This document shows positions 49,852-57,796 of a stretch of DNA of 64,000 bases, piece by piece. Origin of the DNA: Candidatus Latescibacterota bacterium (GTDB lineage Bacteria > Krumholzibacteriota > Krumholzibacteriia > G020349025). The stretch is from positions 3,585,083-3,649,082 of the forward strand of contig CP070763.1 of the NCBI GenBank assembly GCA_020349025.1. Direction: 5' to 3'. The notes beneath the pieces are model-generated. The model was not told the origin of the DNA and made no database searches. It worked only from the letters and a program-made list of their open reading frames with translations. Within the stretch, counting starts at the first letter, position 1, and every line of letters begins with the position of its first letter. The translations under genes and the position numbers were made by a program.

Positions 49852-51453
49852 ATGGGGCAACTGGTACGACAAGCGCACCGCGGCCGCCGTGACCTGCGGA
49901 GAGGCCTTGGGCTCCTCGCGCTCCTTGCGGCGCTCGTGTGCAGCTGCAGCCGCAGCACAGGCGATCCCGTGGAGCACGCGACACGTGAGATCACAGCCGA
50001 GCCGATACAGGAGTCTGGTCGCAGGCTGGCTGCGGATGCGATGGCGGGCCGGCACCACGCATCACCTGAGGCCGACTCGACCGCCTCCTTCCTCCTGCAG
50101 GAGCTGCAACGTCTGGGCTTTCAGCGTCGCGAACAGGCGAGCGATCTCCTGGCTGGTCCCCCCGCGAGCTTTGCGCATCACTTCAGCGTGTCGCTTCACC
50201 GGATCGGACGTCGCACGCGCCTGGTGCTGGAGATCGATGGCCGTTCGCGTACCGCGCGGGTCGGCGAAGACTACCTGCCCCTCCTCTTCGCGCTCGAAGG
50301 CGAGGTCGTGGGGAGAGCCGTGACGCTGGACACACGCGTGGCGGATCTCGACGACTCCATGCGCGAGACGCTGCGCGAACGCATCGTCTTCGCCGCTCCG
50401 GATACGTGGGATGCCGGTCGCGACGCGGCCGCCTCCATCCACGCTGCGGCACGGCGGCTGACCGAGCTGGGCGCAGCCGCGGTGGTCTTCACCGACGTCG
50501 ACAAGTGGAAGGAGCTCGCGACCAGCGCCTATCCCGCCCACCTTCCGGACGACGTCGACGCGGCGCTGCGCTCCCACCGGGCTCGCGAGCTCAACCTGAA
50601 CGCGGAGCGCGTCGGGCTCTCCCGGCAGGCAAGCGCGTGGCGCCTGGCGCCGGAACGCACCTGTCCAGCCGTCGTCGTGCGCCCCGGCTGGGCTCCAGCT
50701 CCGACAGCGCGCTCCCAGGCTGCGGTGGCGATCGATTTCGTGCAGGAGGTGTCTCTCGGTCAGAACATCCTCGTGGGTCTGGCCGGGTCGCAGCGGCCGG
50801 ACGAGGCCGTGCTTCTCGTTGCGCACCACGACCAGGCGGGTGTGAGCCCGACGGGCGAGATCTTCAACGGCGCCGACGACAATGCGAGCGGCGTTGCTGC
50901 GCTCCTGGAGGTAGCCCGAGCCCTGCGTGCGGTGCACGGTAGAATGCGACGAAGCGTTCTCGTGGCCTTCGTCGGCGCCGAGCTGCAGGGCGGCCAAGGC
51001 TCGGAAGCGCTGCTGCGCGACCTGCCGCTTCTCGTGGGTCCGGTCGATCTCCGTGCCGCGCTCTGCCTCGATGCGGTGGGCGGCGCGGGGCGCGACGCGC
51101 TGCGTGTCGCTGGCGCCACCGACTTTCCCGAGCTCGGACGCTTCCTCGACCGACGCAACGAGCGGGAATCGCTCTTCGCGCCGGCCGTCTTCCTGCAGTT
51201 CGTCGCGCCGCCCGAGACGCAGCGCGACTCCGTGCCTTGGCGCCACAAGATGACGCGCGATCTGCTCGCCGATGCCGGGATCCCGTCGCTCCTCATTCAT
51301 GGCGAAGCGATGCACGTCGCACCCCGCCGCGATGAATGGGGGCGTGTCGACGTGGGCAAGATCACAAGCGTGGCACGCCTTCTCTTCCGTACCACGTTCG
51401 ACCTCGTGGCCACCGACCCGTTGGGCGCCTTGCCCGCTGCCAGCTCCCCCTGA
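49852..51453 (+). CDS. M28-family zinc aminopeptidase-like lipoprotein
   Basis: A 533-residue exported peptidase. The N-terminus (LGLLALLAALVCSCS) looks like a lipoprotein signal. The C-terminal half is the M28 domain, with metal motifs VAHHDQAG, NGADDNASGVAALLE and VAFVGAELQGGQGSEALL, then CLDAVGG and IPSLLIHGEAMH. The general-base position reads AE rather than the common EE, so the catalytic glutamate must be confirmed. An inserted PA-like domain probably lies between, around residues 130-250. The start codon sits 7 nt after a TATACT element, and no Shine-Dalgarno is seen. Confidence 0.82.
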   Translation: MGQLVRQAHRGRRDLRRGLGLLALLAALVCSCSRSTGDPVEHATREITAEPIQESGRRLAADAMAGRHHASPEADSTASFLLQELQRLGFQRREQASDLLAGPPASFAHHFSVSLHRIGRRTRLVLEIDGRSRTARVGEDYLPLLFALEGEVVGRAVTLDTRVADLDDSMRETLRERIVFAAPDTWDAGRDAAASIHAAARRLTELGAAAVVFTDVDKWKELATSAYPAHLPDDVDAALRSHRARELNLNAERVGLSRQASAWRLAPERTCPAVVVRPGWAPAPTARSQAAVAIDFVQEVSLGQNILVGLAGSQRPDEAVLLVAHHDQAGVSPTGEIFNGADDNASGVAALLEVARALRAVHGRMRRSVLVAFVGAELQGGQGSEALLRDLPLLVGPVDLRAALCLDAVGGAGRDALRVAGATDFPELGRFLDRRNERESLFAPAVFLQFVAPPETQRDSVPWRHKMTRDLLADAGIPSLLIHGEAMHVAPRRDEWGRVDVGKITSVARLLFRTTFDLVATDPLGALPAASSP

Positions 51454-51502
51454 GCGGCTCGCGCGAACGTCCGCGTGCACCGCCACACGCTCGGAGGCTG
51501 CT

Positions 51503-51913
51503 TCACGACGTGGCGGGAATCTGCTCGGCCTGCGTGTCGAGTGGGCTGGCGAAGCTCAGCTCGTGGCCGTCGGGGTCGACGAGGTGGAAGTAGCGCTCCC
51601 CCCACTCGGCATCGCGGGGCGCTGCCTCGGGCGTGAGCCCCAGCTCGAGGGCGCGCCGGTACATGGCATCGACGTCGGACACGTGCAGGATGATCCGTCC
51701 CCAGAAGCGCGGCGGCGGGCCTGCGTGAGCGATCAGGTTGAGATAGACGCCTCCGAGGTCGAAGCTGGTGAGACGCGCCTCCGCCCCACCGTGGCGTTTC
51801 TCGAAGCCGAGGTGGGTGTAGAAAGCGACGGCGCGCTGCATGTCGCCTGTCACCAGGGTCACCGCGCTCAGGGATTCGATCCGCAGCTGCGTCGAATTGC
51901 TCGTCATGCTCAT
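51503..51913 (-). CDS. VOC (glyoxalase/bleomycin resistance) superfamily protein
   Basis: A 136-residue protein of two beta-alpha-beta-beta-beta modules. MQRAVAFYTHLGFEKRHG and LNLIAHAG form the first; RIILHVSDVDAMYRRALELGL and GERYFHLVDPDGHELSFASP the second. The metal-ligand pattern (H in ILHV, E in HELSF) is only partly clear, so the activity (dioxygenase, glyoxalase, binding) cannot be fixed. The ATG overlaps the stop of the upstream binding protein as ATGA, so it is coupled to it. Longer frames begin inside that gene. Confidence 0.82.
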   Translation of the reverse strand: MSMTSNSTQLRIESLSAVTLVTGDMQRAVAFYTHLGFEKRHGGAEARLTSFDLGGVYLNLIAHAGPPPRFWGRIILHVSDVDAMYRRALELGLTPEAAPRDAEWGERYFHLVDPDGHELSFASPLDTQAEQIPATS

Positions 51914-53592
51914 GGCCCCGCGGTCTGCATGGCTGTTGGGATGTACCACTCCTCCATGTTCAGGAACACACCGCGCTGATCGATGACGACACCGCGGAGT
52001 CGTTCGTTGTGAGCCGACACCGAGTGGTCGTAGTACATCCACGTGTAGGGATGGTCGGCACTCACGAGTCTCTGGATCTCGTGGAAGAGGGGTTGTGACT
52101 CCGCCGCCTCGACCACCTGACCCGCGACCGCGGTGAGGCTATCCACCTTCGGGTTGCAGTAGTGCACGAAGTTCCAGCGCCCCGCGCGCGCCTCGCAGCT
52201 CCAGATCCCCTCGAGCGTCGCGGCTGGCGACAGCCCCGCGTTCCAGCCGCCGTAGTAGGCCTGCGACTTGCCCTGCTCTCGCAGGCTGAGCGCGGTCTGC
52301 ATTTCGTACGACTCGAGCTCCACCTTCACGCCGATGTCACGCCAGTACGCCTGCACGGGAACGATCGCCTGCATCCGCAGGGCGTTGTCGTTGTTCGTCA
52401 TCATCCGAAACTCGAAGCGCTCTCCGTTCTTGTCGAGCCAACCGTCGCCATCGCTGTCGCTCCATCCCTCCTGCGCCAGGAGTCGCTTCGCTCCCTCCGG
52501 ATCGTGGGGGGTGGGTGGCAGGCTCGGATCGTAGGCCCACAGGATCGGGGCGATGGGACCTTCGAAGACCTCGGCGAACCCGAAGCAGAGCGCATCCACG
52601 ATCTGCTGGCGGTCGATCGCGCGCGTCAGCGCCTCGCGCACCGCCGCGCTCGCGAAGAGTGGATCGCGAGCGTTGTAGCCAATGAAATCGTAGCCGCGGC
52701 CCCGGCAGCTGAACACCTTCACGACCCCCCGCCCCTCCTCGTACGCGTCGCGCAGCTCGGCCGCATCGCGCAGCGGCAGCTCCGGCGCCGCCACCAGGTC
52801 CACGCTGCCGGCGCGCAGACGGCCGACGCGCGTCGACGGCTCCGGCACGAACTCGATGACGACGCGCTCCAGGTAAGGCTTCGGCTTGTCGAAGTAGTTG
52901 TCGTTGCGCACCAGCACGATGCGCTGGCCCGGCTCCCACGACTGCAGCTTGAACGGGCCGCAGCCGATCGGCTGGCGCGCGAAGTCGCACGTGCGCCACT
53001 GCTCGCGCGGCACCTCCGCCAGGAGATGCTTTGGCACGATGAAGCCCTCTTTGGCGAAGCGGAACTGCTCGAAGAAGACATCGTCGAAATGGAAGCGCAC
53101 GGTGAAGCGATCGACGATCTCGCAGTCGACGACGCGGCGCTTCCAGTGGGCCGAACGCCAGCCGACGAGGGAATCGCGCGCCACCTCCCAGGAGAAACGC
53201 ACGTCCTCCGCGGTGACCTGCACGCCATCCGTCCAATAGACGTCGTCGCGCAGATGCATCGTCAGCTGCTTGCGATCGTCGCTCCACTCCCAGTCGTCGC
53301 GCGCCAACCAGGGCCCGAAGCTGACGAGATCCTCGTTGGTGTTGGCGAGCATGCCGAAAAGGAAGCTCTGAACCCGTGTCGCGGCCTGGCTGCGGATGCC
53401 GTATGGGATCAGCGACTCCGGCTCCTGCCCCATGGCGATGACCGCGGTGCCGCCGTGGACCGGCACGTTCGGGGTGGCGTCCCGGCGCCGGGCGTCGCTG
53501 CCGTCGCCCCCACACCCCGCGCACACGCATGCGGCGGCCAACAGCCGGGCGACGATGTCCAGCCCGCGTTGCTCTCCGGCTCGTGCTCGCAA
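51910..53592 (-). CDS. Peptide/nickel-type ABC transporter substrate-binding lipoprotein
   Basis: A 560-residue family 5 solute-binding protein (DppA/OppA type). The lipobox LAAAC lies near residue 22. The family motif region GPWLARDDWEWSDD, DVYWTDGVQVTAEDVRFSW and YDFIGYNARDPLFA, VREALTRAIDRQQIV are all present. These proteins deliver oligopeptides or other ligands to an ABC permease, but no permease or ATPase gene is next to it. The start is a TTG at 53592 with GGGAGGAG about 8 nt upstream. It sits between a sigma54 activator and a VOC protein, all co-directional, so it may be controlled by that activator or act as a sensor for it. Confidence 0.87.
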   Translation of the reverse strand: MRARAGEQRGLDIVARLLAAACVCAGCGGDGSDARRRDATPNVPVHGGTAVIAMGQEPESLIPYGIRSQAATRVQSFLFGMLANTNEDLVSFGPWLARDDWEWSDDRKQLTMHLRDDVYWTDGVQVTAEDVRFSWEVARDSLVGWRSAHWKRRVVDCEIVDRFTVRFHFDDVFFEQFRFAKEGFIVPKHLLAEVPREQWRTCDFARQPIGCGPFKLQSWEPGQRIVLVRNDNYFDKPKPYLERVVIEFVPEPSTRVGRLRAGSVDLVAAPELPLRDAAELRDAYEEGRGVVKVFSCRGRGYDFIGYNARDPLFASAAVREALTRAIDRQQIVDALCFGFAEVFEGPIAPILWAYDPSLPPTPHDPEGAKRLLAQEGWSDSDGDGWLDKNGERFEFRMMTNNDNALRMQAIVPVQAYWRDIGVKVELESYEMQTALSLREQGKSQAYYGGWNAGLSPAATLEGIWSCEARAGRWNFVHYCNPKVDSLTAVAGQVVEAAESQPLFHEIQRLVSADHPYTWMYYDHSVSAHNERLRGVVIDQRGVFLNMEEWYIPTAMQTAGP

Positions 53593-53620
53593 GGAGACTC
53601 TCCTCCCGCTGTCCCGCGCT

Positions 53621-54550
53621 TCAGGCGAACGGGATCTTGAAGCGCTCCGCCAGGCTACGGAGCTCGTCGATGCTGACGTCAAGCTCGGCGGCAGCCGCTT
53701 CCGCACACCGCCCGTGCCGCCGCAGACTCGTGCGCAACGCCTTCTCGGTCGCGCGATCGACGACCTCGCGCAGCTTGCGCGGCTCCCGTGCGCTCGCCGC
53801 CAGCTGCAGGTCCGGCACGTCGATGGTCTCACTTGCCGAGGCGGCGGTCGCCCGGGTCAGACAGTTCTCCAGCTCGCGCACGTTGCCGGGCCACTCGTAC
53901 GCACGCAGCGCCGCTTGCGCGGCCGGCGTCAGCCGCAGCGGACGCACCAGCTCTTTCGACAGGCGCTCGAGCACAAACTCTGCGATCCGCTCGAGATCCC
54001 CATTGCGCTCACGCAACGGTGGCAGCGCCAGCTGCACCTCGTTCAGCCGGTGAAACAGATCGACGCGAAAGGCACGGGCCGTCACCAACGCATCCAGATC
54101 CTGATGTGTCGCAGCAAGGACGCGCACATCGACCTTCTTGTCGCGCGACGAGCCCAAGCGCGTCACGCGGTGGTCCTGCAGGACGCGGAGAAGCTTCGAC
54201 TGCGCTCCCAGCGGCATCTCCGCGATCTCATCGAGGAACAGGGTGCCTTTGTCGGCACGCTCGATGTGTCCCACGTGCGCCCCGACTGCACCCGTGAAGC
54301 TGCCGCGCTCGAAGCCGAAGAGCTCCGACTCCAGCAGCGTGGCCGGCAGCGCGGCGCAGTTGAGAGCAACGAACGGAGCACGCCTTCTGCTGCTGCGGCG
54401 GTGCAGGCTGCGCGCGACGAGCTCCTTGCCAGTTCCCGTCTCCCCGAGAATCAGCACGGTCAGGTCGGTCGGCGCAAGCTTGTCGATCGTCTCGAAGAGC
54501 GCGCGCATGCCGGCGCTCTGCCCCACCATGTGGTCGAAGACGTCCTCCAT
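53621..54550 (-). CDS. Sigma54-dependent transcriptional activator without receiver domain
   Basis: A 309-residue bacterial enhancer-binding protein. It starts almost directly with the AAA+ domain: [14 protein letters not shown], Walker A GETGTGKE (36-43), the sigma54-contact loop as GSFTGA (83-88, a variant of GAFTGA), Walker B TLFLDEIA, then the R-finger region and [13 protein letters not shown] Fis-like helix-turn-helix ends it ([23 protein letters not shown]). There is no receiver, GAF or PAS domain, so it is probably controlled by level or by a partner, as with PspF. ATG 54550 is chosen because GAGG precedes it and a promoter -10 lies 48 nt upstream; ATG 54619 lies upstream of that -10. 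Confidence 0.88.
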   Translation of the reverse strand: MEDVFDHMVGQSAGMRALFETIDKLAPTDLTVLILGETGTGKELVARSLHRRSSRRRAPFVALNCAALPATLLESELFGFERGSFTGAVGAHVGHIERADKGTLFLDEIAEMPLGAQSKLLRVLQDHRVTRLGSSRDKKVDVRVLAATHQDLDALVTARAFRVDLFHRLNEVQLALPPLRERNGDLERIAEFVLERLSKELVRPLRLTPAAQAALRAYEWPGNVRELENCLTRATAASASETIDVPDLQLAASAREPRKLREVVDRATEKALRTSLRRHGRCAEAAAAELDVSIDELRSLAERFKIPFA

Positions 54551-54597
54551 GTCGACCTCGTGCAGCGTTGCTTCGGCAAGCGACAAACGGAAGTCCG

Positions 54598-54628
54598 ATT
54601 CTAGTGGACGCGCTGGCATCGACGTCAA
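54598..54628 (-). promoter_or_regulatory. Predicted promoter of the sigma54 activator
   Basis: Minus strand TTGACG (54623-54628), 19 nt, TAGAAT (54598-54603). The spacer is long but both hexamers are good. Transcription would start near 54590, leaving about 40 nt to ATG 54550. Confidence 0.45.
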
Positions 54629-55066
54629 GCGCAGGACGCGTGCGGCGTGGGCGCCCGCACCGTTCACGCTGGGCCTGAACGCGCTCCACGCCGGGGCGGG
54701 TGTGCGCTGCGGCGGGCGGCGGCAGATGCCGCGGCGCCTCGCGTGGCGCTCCCCTTGCACGAAGCAGGCGTCCCCGCTCTCTCGACGGAGAGGCTCCGTG
54801 CACGGTCGCGCTGCGACCTTGCGCGCGACGGTTGCGCCCGCTGCGAGCGCCATCTTCGGGCGTTCCAGCGCCTTCTGCAGGCGCTGCCCGACCCCAGCCG
54901 CGAGCACCTGAGAGCGCCCTGCACGTCTGCGGGGACACGCTCCCGGCTTTCGGGAGCGACAAGCCTCGGGTGCCGCTCTGCACCGGTGTATCCCGTGCGA
55001 CGGCGCGCTGTGCGGCCACCTCACGCGCCCCTTCTCTCCTGCGCTCCTCCGTAGACGGGAGCTGCC
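54629..55066. other. Intergenic stretch with no gene recognised
   Basis: About 440 nt between the sigma54 activator promoter and the next plus-strand start. Open frames exist on both strands but their translations are Arg/Ala/Pro-rich with no protein-like pattern. No tRNA, repeat or -24/-12 (TGGCAC-N5-TTGCA) sigma54 promoter was seen. Confidence 0.5.
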
Positions 55067-55773
55067 ATGAGCCGGTGGATCCGAGGACTTCGGCATCTCG
55101 AAGGCACCCTGCTGCGCCCCGTTCCCACCTGCGAGGCACTCGACAGCGATCCGCAGCTCAGCGTCGCCCTGGTCGTTCTGGGCGCGGTGCCACCGCACTC
55201 CTCTTCCTGCAGGGCAGCCTTTTGGGACCGGTCTTGCGCACCGACCCTCTCCTCGTCGACCTGCCGGAGGAGCCGGGCCGCTCGCTCGGCGGCGTGTGGT
55301 GGATTCACGCGCTGCTGGCGCTCGCTGCCCCGCTCGGCATGAGCACGCGCGCGCTCGCCCTCGGCTCGCTCCTGCACGCGCTGGGAGGAGCTGCGGGCAA
55401 TCGCAGCCGCTGGAAGAGCCACGTCGCTCTCGCTCTGCACGGCGCTCTTGCTTCTGTGGCAGAGACCCCGATTGAACCTGGAGGACGCATGCCAGGCATC
55501 ACTCTGGTCACGCTGCTCTCGAGCCTCCTGCTGATGCCCGCGAGCACGCTCCCGACTTCCACGGAGGATGAGTCGAGCCCCGAGATCACGGCCGCCGCGC
55601 CCGACGCGGATGCTTCCGGCTGGTGGGACGAGCGGAAGAAACGCTTCCGCGAGCTTGCGCTGTGTGCGTTGGCGGGCGCGAATCTATCGATTGCCCTGGC
55701 TCTGGGCGCTGCCGGAGCCGCGGCGGTGCCCGGTCCGTTGGCGTCGGTTGTCCTCGTGCTCGTGCGTATGTGA
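55067..55773 (+). pseudogene. Small membrane protein ORF broken by a likely -1 frameshift
   Basis: ATG 55067 has GGGAGCTGCC upstream and reads [18 protein letters not shown], then [11 protein letters not shown], a plausible membrane-protein start. Shortly afterwards, near 55180-55195, coding quality jumps to another frame, continuing [36 protein letters not shown] and [20 protein letters not shown]. One added base near the junction would join both parts. This is either a real disruption, a programmed frameshift or a sequencing error. The second part continues without a stop to 55773 and includes a well-formed internal start at 55489. Confidence 0.5.
55489..55773 (+). CDS. Small exported or membrane protein of unknown function
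   Basis: A possible 94-residue gene beginning at an ATG with GGAGGACGC directly upstream. It has an N-terminal hydrophobic segment ([19 protein letters not shown]), a short acidic linker, a [15 protein letters not shown] amphipathic stretch and a second hydrophobic helix ([19 protein letters not shown]). It shares its frame with the second half of the frameshifted ORF upstream, so it could be the C-terminal part of that protein instead. It converges on tatA. Confidence 0.42.
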   Translation: MPGITLVTLLSSLLLMPASTLPTSTEDESSPEITAAAPDADASGWWDERKKRFRELALCALAGANLSIALALGAAGAAAVPGPLASVVLVLVRM

Positions 55774-55801
55774 TGCAAAAAGAGAGGAGAGGGGACGGAG
55801 T

Positions 55802-55993
55802 CTACTTGGGCTTCTTGTCGTCTTCGATGTCGTGCATGACGTCGATCTCGTCGCGGATCTCCTTCGAGGCTTGTCGGAAACGGCGCAGGCTTCGCCCCAG
55901 CGCCTCACCCACCTCGGGCAGACGTTTGGGGCCGAGGAGGATGAGAGCCACGGCCAAGATGATGAAGAGCTCGGTGCCACCGATGTTCGTCAT
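55802..55993 (-). CDS. tatA: Twin-arginine translocase TatA/TatE-type subunit
   Basis: A 63-residue inner-membrane protein forming the Tat pore. It begins with a short periplasmic segment, a membrane helix (ELFIILAVALILLG) and the conserved hinge PKRLPEVGEALG, followed by the amphipathic helix RSLRRFRQASKEI and an acidic C-terminus. GGAAGCGC precedes the ATG. It is the last gene of a minus-strand run that starts at folK. tatB and tatC are not in the window. NapA, with its twin-arginine signal, is a local Tat substrate. Confidence 0.92.
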   Translation of the reverse strand: MTNIGGTELFIILAVALILLGPKRLPEVGEALGRSLRRFRQASKEIRDEIDVMHDIEDDKKPK

Positions 55994-56059
55994 GCGCTTC
56001 CGGCGCCGCTCCTGCGCGGCGCGCCTCCACCCGATCTTACGTCACCACCGCCTCGCTGG

Positions 56060-56551
56060 CTACCCACCCCGCGCAGCGGGCGCCGACGGAGATGAAGCGC
56101 TCCAATCCTGTCCGAGGATCACGGTCACATCCACCAGGAGCGTCGGATCGAGCTGTTGCAGCGGGATCCCCATGCCGAGGCGACGCGCCACCATGACCGC
56201 AACCGAGGGGTGGCCGCGTCGCAGCAGCACCAGCGTCTCTCCGTACTCGGAGGCGTCGGCGTTTCCGACCGAAACCACATCGAGCCCGCGATCGCGCAGT
56301 TGGTCCGCCACCTGACGTGCGAGGTCGGGAACACCGCTGCCGTTGAGAACCTGCACCTGCGTGCTTGTTGCGGCGGCACGCGCTTGCCTGGATGTTCGCA
56401 GCGCCAGGGAGGCACTGGCGGCGAGCAACAGGCAGAGAAGGATCCAGGTCAGGGAGCTGATGCGATGGTACCAGGGCGGCGTGCGCCGTGCGCGGCGGCC
56501 CTTCGCTCCGCTGTGCGCCGCGCCGCGCGTGTACTTCCGACCTCGGCTCAA
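56060..56551 (-). CDS. LytR_C-domain membrane-anchored protein
   Basis: A 163-residue protein. Its basic N-terminus precedes one membrane helix (LTWILLCLLLAASASLAL), and the C-terminal domain starts with VQVLNGSGVPDLARQVADQL, the hallmark of LytR_C domains, and continues with LVLLRRGHPSVAVMVARRL. These domains occur in cell-envelope proteins, often beside LytR-CpsA-Psr ligases; none is nearby. The start is a TTG at 56551 in a TTGA overlap with the HIT gene stop, with GGGAGGAAGC upstream. Confidence 0.84.
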   Translation of the reverse strand: MSRGRKYTRGAAHSGAKGRRARRTPPWYHRISSLTWILLCLLLAASASLALRTSRQARAAATSTQVQVLNGSGVPDLARQVADQLRDRGLDVVSVGNADASEYGETLVLLRRGHPSVAVMVARRLGMGIPLQQLDPTLLVDVTVILGQDWSASSPSAPAARGG

Positions 56552-57048
56552 GCTTCCTCCCGGCGCGCGAACGCTTCGCGCAGGCGTTTGTCGCTCGCTT
56601 CCAGGTCTTCCGGCACGACCCGCGTCTCCCCGACGGAGGTCATGAAGTTCGTGTCGCCGTGCCAGCGCGGCAGCAGATGGATGTGCAGGTGGCCCGCCGC
56701 CCCCGCTCCGGCTGCCCGCCCGATGTTGACCCCCACGTTCAGACCGTGCGGCTGATACGCGTCGCGCAACGCCGCCTCACACCGCCCCAGAGCCTGAGCC
56801 AGCTCCGCCCCCTCTTCGGCGCGCAGCGCTGCGAAGCTCTCCTCGTGCCGAGAGAGAACCAGCATCAGGTGCCCGTTCGTGTAGGGGAAGGCGTTGAGAA
56901 GGACGTACCAGTGCGCCCAGCGTTGCACGATGTGCCGCTCCGGATCGGAGCCGCTGGTCGCGTACTCACACAGAAAGCAACCACTCGGCTCGTCGCGCCC
57001 CGCCTGCTCCACGTAGCGGGCGCGCCATGGAGCCCACAACCTATCCAT
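56548..57048 (-). CDS. HIT-family nucleotide hydrolase/phosphorylase
   Basis: A 166-residue histidine-triad protein. The active-site HLHIHLLPRW is at residues 120-129, and the N-terminal MDRLWAPWRARYVE with a following CFLC knuckle is typical of the AP4A phosphorylase-like bacterial HIT group. Such enzymes hydrolyse or phosphorolyse dinucleoside polyphosphates or AMP-lysine adducts. The ATG overlaps the nucleotidyltransferase gene by 8 nt, and the stop overlaps the LytR_C TTG, so it is embedded in a coupled chain. Confidence 0.9.
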   Translation of the reverse strand: MDRLWAPWRARYVEQAGRDEPSGCFLCEYATSGSDPERHIVQRWAHWYVLLNAFPYTNGHLMLVLSRHEESFAALRAEEGAELAQALGRCEAALRDAYQPHGLNVGVNIGRAAGAGAAGHLHIHLLPRWHGDTNFMTSVGETRVVPEDLEASDKRLREAFARREEA

Positions 57049-57796
57049 CTCCGACCCTCTGGGCGAGAAACGACTCCGCCTCGCGCAGCTGGTCCGGGTT
57101 GTTCACACCGAGGACCTCGCGCGGGTCGGAGCAGATGTACGCGGAGACACGCTTGCCTGCGTCCCGCAGGATCTCGAGCGTGTCGGTGAGATAGTACTCA
57201 CGCTGCGCGTTGTCGGCATCCACTTTCGCGAGCGCCGAGAACAGATCGACGGCCGCGAACACGTAGAGACCGGAGTTGATCTCGCGCACGGCGCGCTCTG
57301 CCGCGCTCGCGTCGCGCTCTTCGACGATCCGGAGCACTTCCCCCTCGGCACCACGGATCACGCGACCGTATCCAGACGGGTCGTCGAGCTCCGCCGTCAG
57401 GACGGTCGCAGCGGCCTGGCTCCGCCGGTGCGTCTCGCACAACGCGTGCAGCGTTGCGGACGTGAGGAGTGGTGTGTCGCCGCACAACACGAGAACGTCT
57501 CCCGTGTGGCCGTCGAGAATGGGTGCCGCCTGCTGCACCGCGTGACCGGTTCCGAGCTGCGGCTCCTGCAATGCAAACTCGACAGGGTGCGTCGCCAGCG
57601 CTTCCCGCACACGCTGCGCTTGATGGCCGATGACGAGGACGACACGCTCCACCCCCGCTTCGCGCACGGCGGCGAGGACGTGCTCGACGAGCGGACGCCC
57701 GAGTGCCTCGTGCAGCACCTTGGGCAGATCGGATTGCATGCGTTTCCCCAGACCCGCCGCCAGGATGATGGCAGCCAGGTTGTGAGCCTCTTTCAC
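57041..57796 (-). CDS. GlmU-type sugar-phosphate nucleotidyltransferase, single-domain
   Basis: A 251-residue pyrophosphorylase domain with LAAGLGKRMQSDLPKVLHE (residues 12-30), LGTGHAVQQA, LCGDTPLL, GYGRVIRG, EINSGLYVF and the EYYLTDTLEIL segment. These match the N-terminal uridyltransferase half of GlmU, which makes UDP-GlcNAc. The left-handed beta-helix acetyltransferase half is missing, so GlcN-1-P acetylation would need another enzyme, or the substrate differs. The start is a GTG at 57796 in a GTGA overlap with the panC stop, with GAGGAGACGCG upstream. Confidence 0.88.
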   Translation of the reverse strand: MKEAHNLAAIILAAGLGKRMQSDLPKVLHEALGRPLVEHVLAAVREAGVERVVLVIGHQAQRVREALATHPVEFALQEPQLGTGHAVQQAAPILDGHTGDVLVLCGDTPLLTSATLHALCETHRRSQAAATVLTAELDDPSGYGRVIRGAEGEVLRIVEERDASAAERAVREINSGLYVFAAVDLFSALAKVDADNAQREYYLTDTLEILRDAGKRVSAYICSDPREVLGVNNPDQLREAESFLAQRVGDG

